Source: Acidimicrobiales bacterium (GTDB lineage Bacteria; Actinomycetota; Acidimicrobiia; Acidimicrobiales; Palsa-688). From it: DNA of 5,307 nucleotides. The notes under the pieces were generated by a model. It ran no database searches, was not told where the DNA came from, and saw only the letters and a list, made by a program, of their open reading frames with translations. A program made the position numbers and the translations under genes. Where the stretch lies: positions 1 through 5,307 of the forward strand of contig JAFAWZ010000010.1 of the NCBI GenBank assembly GCA_019241495.1, written 5' to 3'. This document shows, one piece after another, positions 1 to 5,307 of this stretch (within the stretch, counting starts at the first letter, position 1; every line of letters starts with the position of its first letter).

Positions 1-39
1 GCCGGAGAAGGTGGCTGGAAGGTGCAAACGCGGTGGGCC

Positions 40-60
40 CCGTCGAGGCGTGCTCGACGG
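40..60. promoter_or_regulatory. Small hairpin upstream of uvrA
   Basis: The arms CCGTCGAG (40-47) and CTCGACGG (53-60) are perfectly complementary over 8 bp around the 5-nt loop GCGTG. No T-run follows on either strand, so it is not a canonical intrinsic terminator. It could end an upstream transcript or shape the uvrA leader. It lies inside the longest possible uvrA reading frame (GTG at 11), which slightly favours a uvrA start downstream of it. An 8-bp stem in DNA this GC-rich can arise by chance. Confidence 0.35.
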
Positions 61-76
61 CGGGATGGTCGATCAC

Positions 77-80
77 GGGA
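77..80 (+). promoter_or_regulatory. Probable uvrA ribosome binding site
   Basis: GGGA lies 8 nt before the ATG at 89. It is a weak but well-spaced Shine-Dalgarno sequence and supports the start at 89. The alternative ATG at 65 has only a G-rich stretch directly abutting it. Confidence 0.4.
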
Positions 81-88
81 CAGCCGAC

Positions 89-2929
<2,841 letters not shown>

Positions 2930-2962
2930 GACCGCTTGGTTGGCCGCGGGCCGGGGCCTGGT

Positions 2963-3026
2963 GCTTCGTCAATAGTGGTCACTTGACCTACGCATGTGTG
3001 GGTCAAGTGACCACTATTGACGAAGC
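2963..3026. repeat. Perfect 26-bp inverted repeat between uvrA and nadA
   Basis: Arms 2963-2988 and 3001-3026 are perfectly complementary over 26 bp around a 12-nt loop (2989-3000). The loop can extend the stem further using G-U pairs. Each arm is about 50% G+C, well below its surroundings. Within each arm is a near-palindrome, GGTCACTTGACC at 2977-2988 and GGTCAAGTGACC at 3001-3012, so four GGTCA/TGACC half-sites are present. It begins 33 bp after the uvrA stop, where uvrA and nadA converge, so it may act as a bidirectional transcription barrier. No T-tract follows on either strand, so it is not a standard intrinsic terminator. Other possibilities are a protein-binding site or a small mobile-repeat remnant. 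It shares no obvious sequence with the neighbouring miniature element. Confidence 0.85.
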
Positions 3027-3059
3027 CGATCGAGCCAACTCCGGTCGCCGCCCCTCATT

Positions 3060-3111
3060 AGAAGCTGTCGGAAGACGCCTTCTCCGTCCCGCGAGTTTTG
3101 CGACAGCTTCT
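3060..3111 (-). repeat. MITE-like miniature inverted repeat, short copy
   Basis: Terminal arms AGAAGCTGTCG (3060-3070) and CGACAGCTTCT (3101-3111) are perfect 11-bp inverted repeats. Read on the minus strand, 3111-3076 matches 4416-4451 of the longer copy at 34 of 36 positions. The remaining 16 nt match two later blocks of that copy (4516-4520 and 4538-4548). It is therefore the 133-bp element with two internal deletions of 64 and 17 nt, leaving 52 bp. It carries no coding capacity. Its first minus-strand base is also the last base of the nadA TGA stop. As RNA it could form a hairpin at the 3' end of the nadA transcript, but no U-run follows. I see no clear target-site duplication. Confidence 0.75.
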
Positions 3112-4223
3112 CAGGTGATTTCGAGCATCCGCTGCAGGGCGACCCGGGCCCACTCCGCGGTCGCCGGGTCGACCGAGATCCGATTGACGACCCGGCCCGA
3201 CGCCAGCTCCTCCAGCACCCAGCACAGGTGGGCGGCGTCGACGCGGAACATCGTCGAGCAGGGGCAGATGAGCGGATCCAGCGACACGATGCGCAGCGAC
3301 GGGTGGGTCGCGGCCAGTCGCTGCACCAGGTGGATCTCGGTGGCGATGGCCACCGGGGTGCCGGCCGGGGCCGAGGCAGCCAGTGAGGATACGGCCGAGA
3401 TGATGTGATCGGTGCTGCCGACCTGGTCGGCCAGCGCGACCACCTCGTGGGCGCACTCCGGGTGGGCGATCACCACCCCGTCGGGGTGCTCGGCGCGGAA
3501 CTGTTCGACATGGGCCGGCTTGAACCGTTGGTGAACCGAGCAGTGGCCCTTCCACAAGAGGAACCGTGCTTCTTTCACCGTGGGCTCGTCGAGCCCGCCC
3601 AGGGTGTGCCTGGGGTCCCAAACCGCGGTGTCGGCGGCTGAGAAGCCCAGCTGATAGGCGGTGTTGCGGCCCAGGTGCTGGTCGGGGAAGAACAGGACCT
3701 TGGTGGCCGGGCCGTGCTGGTCGAGGGCCCAGGTCACCACCGCCCGGGCATTCGAGGAGGTGCACACCGCGCCCCCGTGAGAGCCGACGAACGCCTTCAA
3801 TGCGGCAGAGGAGTTCATGTAGGTGATGGGAACCAGGCACGACAGGTCGGTCACCGACGACAGGGCGTCCCACGCCTCTTCGACCTCGTCGAGGTCGGCC
3901 ATGTCGGCCATCGAGCACCCTGCGTTCAGGTCGGGGAGGATCACCGCGACGTCGGGTCCGGTCAGGATGTCGGCCGACTCGGCCATGAAGTGCACCCCGC
4001 AGAACACCACGTACTCGGCCGATGACGCGGCGGCCTGGCGGGACAACCCGAACGAGTCGCCCCGGGCGTCCGCCCAGCGCATCACTTCCTCCCGCTGGTA
4101 GTGGTGACCGAGGATTATCAGCCGGGGGCCGAGCGACGCTTTGGCCGCCGCGATGCGCGCGGCCAATGAATCGGATGTGTCATCGACGTAGCCCGAAGGT
4201 AGGGGAGCCTGAAGGCGGAGCAT
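3111..4223 (-). CDS. nadA: Quinolinate synthase (NadA)
   Basis: Condenses iminoaspartate (from NadB) with dihydroxyacetone phosphate to give quinolinate, the precursor used by NadC in de novo NAD synthesis. It is a cytoplasmic [4Fe-4S] enzyme. The protein is 370 aa, matching the ~368-residue Bacillus subtilis type rather than the shorter E. coli or archaeal forms. Visible motifs: GHHYQ at 39-43; VFCGVHFMAE at 73-82; AGCSMADM with cluster ligand C103; the YMNSSAALKAF segment near 135-145; CTSSNA at 154-159; PDQHLGRNTAY at 180-190; WKGHCSVHQRF with C228; HPEC at 255-258; and CPCSTMFR with C320/C322, one of which should be the third ligand. The ATG at 4223 follows an excellent Shine-Dalgarno sequence. 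nadB and nadC are not adjacent within the window. The gene runs opposite to uvrA and uvrC, and its stop overlaps a repeat by one base. Composition resembles its neighbours, so the gene itself shows no sign of recent transfer. Confidence 0.97.
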   Translation of the reverse strand: MLRLQAPLPSGYVDDTSDSLAARIAAAKASLGPRLIILGHHYQREEVMRWADARGDSFGLSRQAAASSAEYVVFCGVHFMAESADILTGPDVAVILPDLNAGCSMADMADLDEVEEAWDALSSVTDLSCLVPITYMNSSAALKAFVGSHGGAVCTSSNARAVVTWALDQHGPATKVLFFPDQHLGRNTAYQLGFSAADTAVWDPRHTLGGLDEPTVKEARFLLWKGHCSVHQRFKPAHVEQFRAEHPDGVVIAHPECAHEVVALADQVGSTDHIISAVSSLAASAPAGTPVAIATEIHLVQRLAATHPSLRIVSLDPLICPCSTMFRVDAAHLCWVLEELASGRVVNRISVDPATAEWARVALQRMLEIT

Positions 4224-4227
4224 GTGG

Positions 4228-4236
4228 ACCTCCTCC
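4228..4236 (-). promoter_or_regulatory. Strong nadA Shine-Dalgarno sequence
   Basis: Minus-strand GGAGGAGGT contains AGGAGG ending 5 nt before the nadA ATG. It is by far the strongest ribosome binding site in the window and fixes the nadA start. Confidence 0.85.
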
Positions 4237-4247
4237 GGTCAACCGGA
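4234..4247. promoter_or_regulatory. Small palindrome overlapping the nadA RBS
   Basis: TCCGGT and ACCGGA form perfect 6-bp arms around CA. The palindrome overlaps the upstream edge of the nadA Shine-Dalgarno sequence. The 2-nt spacer is too tight for a good RNA hairpin, so a protein-binding half-site pair is the more sensible reading. It may also be chance. Confidence 0.25.
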
Positions 4248-4377
4248 ACTGAAGAGCGGCGGAACAGAGAGCTCACCTTCGATCAACGGCCGGCGGGGAC
4301 AGCCCGGGCGCCCATCCGCGGGGATGTCGGCCTCCGAAGGGTGTATGTAGCCGGATTCCGGGCCGGCCGTGCCAGCC

Positions 4378-4407
4378 AGCATAACGCCGCCGCGGCCGAA
4401 ACGTCAC
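4378..4407 (-). promoter_or_regulatory. Possible nadA promoter
   Basis: On the minus strand GTGACG (4407-4402) resembles a -35 box (4 of 6 bases of TTGACA). After an 18-nt spacer comes TATGCT (4383-4378), which matches 4 of 6 bases of TATAAT. Transcription would start near 4371, leaving a leader of about 148 nt before the nadA ATG. The promoter lies just outside the 133-bp repeat, so the nadA transcript would not include that element. Weak matches of this kind are common. Confidence 0.3.
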
Positions 4408-4415
4408 GTGCGGCT

Positions 4416-4548
4416 AGAAGCTGTCGCAAGACTCGCGGGAGGGAGAAGGCGGCGGCTCGTCTTTGACCAACTCTCTGCTCCTCTCGCACCCTGGGGATGG
4501 GACGAGCCGTCGCCTTCTTCCACCTGGAAATGGTTTGCGACAGCTTCT
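4416..4548 (+). repeat. MITE-like miniature inverted-repeat element, long copy
   Basis: A 133-bp non-coding element with perfect 14-bp terminal inverted repeats, AGAAGCTGTCGCAA (4416-4429) and TTGCGACAGCTTCT (4535-4548). An inner stem pairs 4441-4461 with 4501-4521: 21 positions, 19 Watson-Crick and 2 G-U. The internal loops are 4431-4440 and 4522-4533, and the apical loop is 4462-4500. The whole element could fold into one long hairpin as RNA or extrude as a cruciform. A shortened copy in opposite orientation lies at 3060-3111 on the far side of nadA. No transposase is present, so any mobility would need an enzyme supplied elsewhere. No clear target-site duplication is seen. The downstream end is 55 bp before the uvrC start. 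Confidence 0.8.
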
Positions 4549-4603
4549 TACGTCACCAGCCGCAGGTGGCCGGAATGTCACAGGTGTGGGGCAAACTCGA
4601 AGG

Positions 4604-5307
4604 GTGCTGCAGCGTCCGCCCGCCGGGACCATCCCCGACGCCCCCGGCTCGTACCAGTTCCGGGATCGGGACGGGCGGGTGATCTATGTGGGCAAGGCCA
4701 AGTCCCTGCGCAGCCGCCTGGGCAACTACTTCCAGAGCCCGGCCGGCCTGCCGCCCCGCACCGCCCAGATGGTCGCCAGCGCCGAGACCGTCGAGTGGAT
4801 CCAGGTCCGCAACGACGTCGAAGCCCTGATGCTCGAGTACAGCCTGATAAAGCAGCACAAGCCCCGGTTCAACGTCCGCCTGCGCGACGACAAGAGCTAC
4901 CCGTTCCTCGCCATCACCATGGCCGACGAGTGGCCCCGGGCCATGGTGAAGCGAGGGACCAAGGACCGCGGCAGCCGGTACTTCGGGCCCTACGCCCACG
5001 CCTACGCCATCCGCGAGACGCTCGACCTGTTGTTGCGCACCTTCCCGATCCGCACCTGCTCGGACAACAAGTTCCAGCGCCACCACCGCCTCGGGCGGCC
5101 GTGCCTCCTGTTCCACATCGAGAAGTGCTGCGGGCCGTGCACCGAGCCGGTGGAGCGGCCGGTGTACATGCAGCTCGTCCTCGACCTCATCGAGTTCCTC
5201 GACGGGGAGACCGACCCGGTCGTGAAGCGCCTCGAGCGCGACATGCTCGACGCGTCGGACCGGCTGGAGTTCGAGCTGGCCGCGCGGCTGCGCGACCGGC
5301 TGGCGTC
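4604..5307 (+). CDS. uvrC: UvrABC system protein C, N-terminal part (cut by window end)
   Basis: Excision nuclease subunit that binds UvrB at a lesion and cuts the damaged strand on both sides. The window holds 234 codons plus 2 nt of a protein usually over 600 residues, so the C-terminal endonuclease and helix-hairpin-helix domains are not visible. Present are the GIY-YIG nuclease domain (about 11-95), with GSY (15-17), YVGKAKSLRSRL (28-39; Y28, K31, R38), E78 and N90, all matching known catalytic positions. YFGPY lies at 126-130. Next comes the cysteine set C152-x14-C167-x7-C175-x3-C179 expected for the UvrC iron-sulfur cluster, then a UVR-type UvrB-contact segment (about 205-234). The start is a GTG giving VLQRPPAGTIPDAPG, the usual N-terminal layout. 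An in-frame GTG at 4586 would add six residues. Neither has a good Shine-Dalgarno sequence. The reading frame shows no disruption. Confidence 0.95.
   Translation, partial: MLQRPPAGTIPDAPGSYQFRDRDGRVIYVGKAKSLRSRLGNYFQSPAGLPPRTAQMVASAETVEWIQVRNDVEALMLEYSLIKQHKPRFNVRLRDDKSYPFLAITMADEWPRAMVKRGTKDRGSRYFGPYAHAYAIRETLDLLLRTFPIRTCSDNKFQRHHRLGRPCLLFHIEKCCGPCTEPVERPVYMQLVLDLIEFLDGETDPVVKRLERDMLDASDRLEFELAARLRDRLA

Larger units (their letters stand above)
4224..4603. other. Divergent nadA-uvrC intergenic region (380 bp)
   Basis: This gap holds the nadA translation signals and a possible nadA promoter on the minus strand, the 133-bp MITE-like element, and about 55 bp of uvrC leader (4549-4603). Between 4248 and 4377 I see no convincing gene. 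Short open frames there have no Shine-Dalgarno support and run into the repeat. A small palindrome CCGGA-T-TCCGG (4351-4361) sits just downstream of the possible nadA transcription start. A CATCC/GGATG stem (4313-4326) also lies in the predicted leader. Both are short enough to be chance in this GC-rich DNA. No convincing uvrC promoter was found. TTGACC at 4463-4468, inside the element, resembles a -35 box but has no matching -10. Confidence 0.7.

Noticed and set aside
11..88. Extended uvrA N-terminus from GTG at 11
   Set aside because: The extra 26 residues do not resemble UvrA, they span a hairpin, and the ATG at 89 gives the family-typical start with a spaced GGGA.
1..88. LexA/SOS box upstream of uvrA
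   Set aside because: No GAAC-N4-GTTC type palindrome is present in the visible 88 nt. The real promoter may lie outside the window.
3060..3111. Standard rho-independent terminator for nadA
   Set aside because: The hairpin is well placed but no U-run follows it, and its sequence is explained as a copy of the repeat at 4416-4548. A terminator-like effect remains possible.
3058..3918. Long minus-strand frame overlapping nadA (286 codons)
   Set aside because: It is in another frame of nadA, rich in R, G and P as expected from shifted GC-rich coding DNA, and has no recognisable domain.
4224..4466. 80-codon plus-strand frame between nadA and uvrC
   Set aside because: It starts at the nadA leader, lacks a ribosome binding site and ends inside the miniature element, whose sequence accounts for its C-terminal residues.
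3059..4550. Target-site duplications around the miniature repeats
   Set aside because: Flanking bases (TT/CA around the short copy, CT/TA around the long copy) do not form a consistent duplication.

Overview
This is a GC-rich window (about two thirds G+C by eye, with strong G/C preference at third codon positions) from a bacterial chromosome. The proteins look actinobacterial: UvrA and UvrC resemble mycobacterial homologues as I remember them, and NadA is of the Bacillus/actinobacterial ~370-residue type. The UvrC N-terminus and the gene setting hint at Acidimicrobiia, but I hold that class-level guess weakly.

Layout: (1) 1-88 is a short leader with a small hairpin. (2) 89-2929 (+) is uvrA, the damage-recognition ATPase of nucleotide excision repair. 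(3) 2930-3110 is a convergent intergenic region holding two separate inverted-repeat structures: a perfect 26-bp inverted repeat (2963-3026) and a 52-bp miniature element (3060-3111). (4) 3111-4223 (-) is nadA, quinolinate synthase of de novo NAD synthesis. (5) 4224-4603 is a divergent intergenic region with the nadA Shine-Dalgarno sequence, a possible nadA promoter, and a 133-bp miniature inverted-repeat element (4416-4548) of the same family as the 52-bp one. (6) 4604-5307 (+) is the first ~234 codons of uvrC, the excision nuclease, cut by the window edge.

UvrA and UvrC act in one pathway: UvrA loads UvrB on damaged DNA and UvrC makes the incisions. nadA is a metabolic gene placed between them on the opposite strand, with one copy of the miniature repeat on each side in opposite orientations. 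The genes themselves are ordinary. The most interesting material is non-coding: the two related MITE-like repeats, the unrelated perfect 26-bp inverted repeat, and the fact that the shorter repeat supplies the last base of the nadA stop codon. I see no tRNA, rRNA, CRISPR array, transposase gene or new multi-gene system here.
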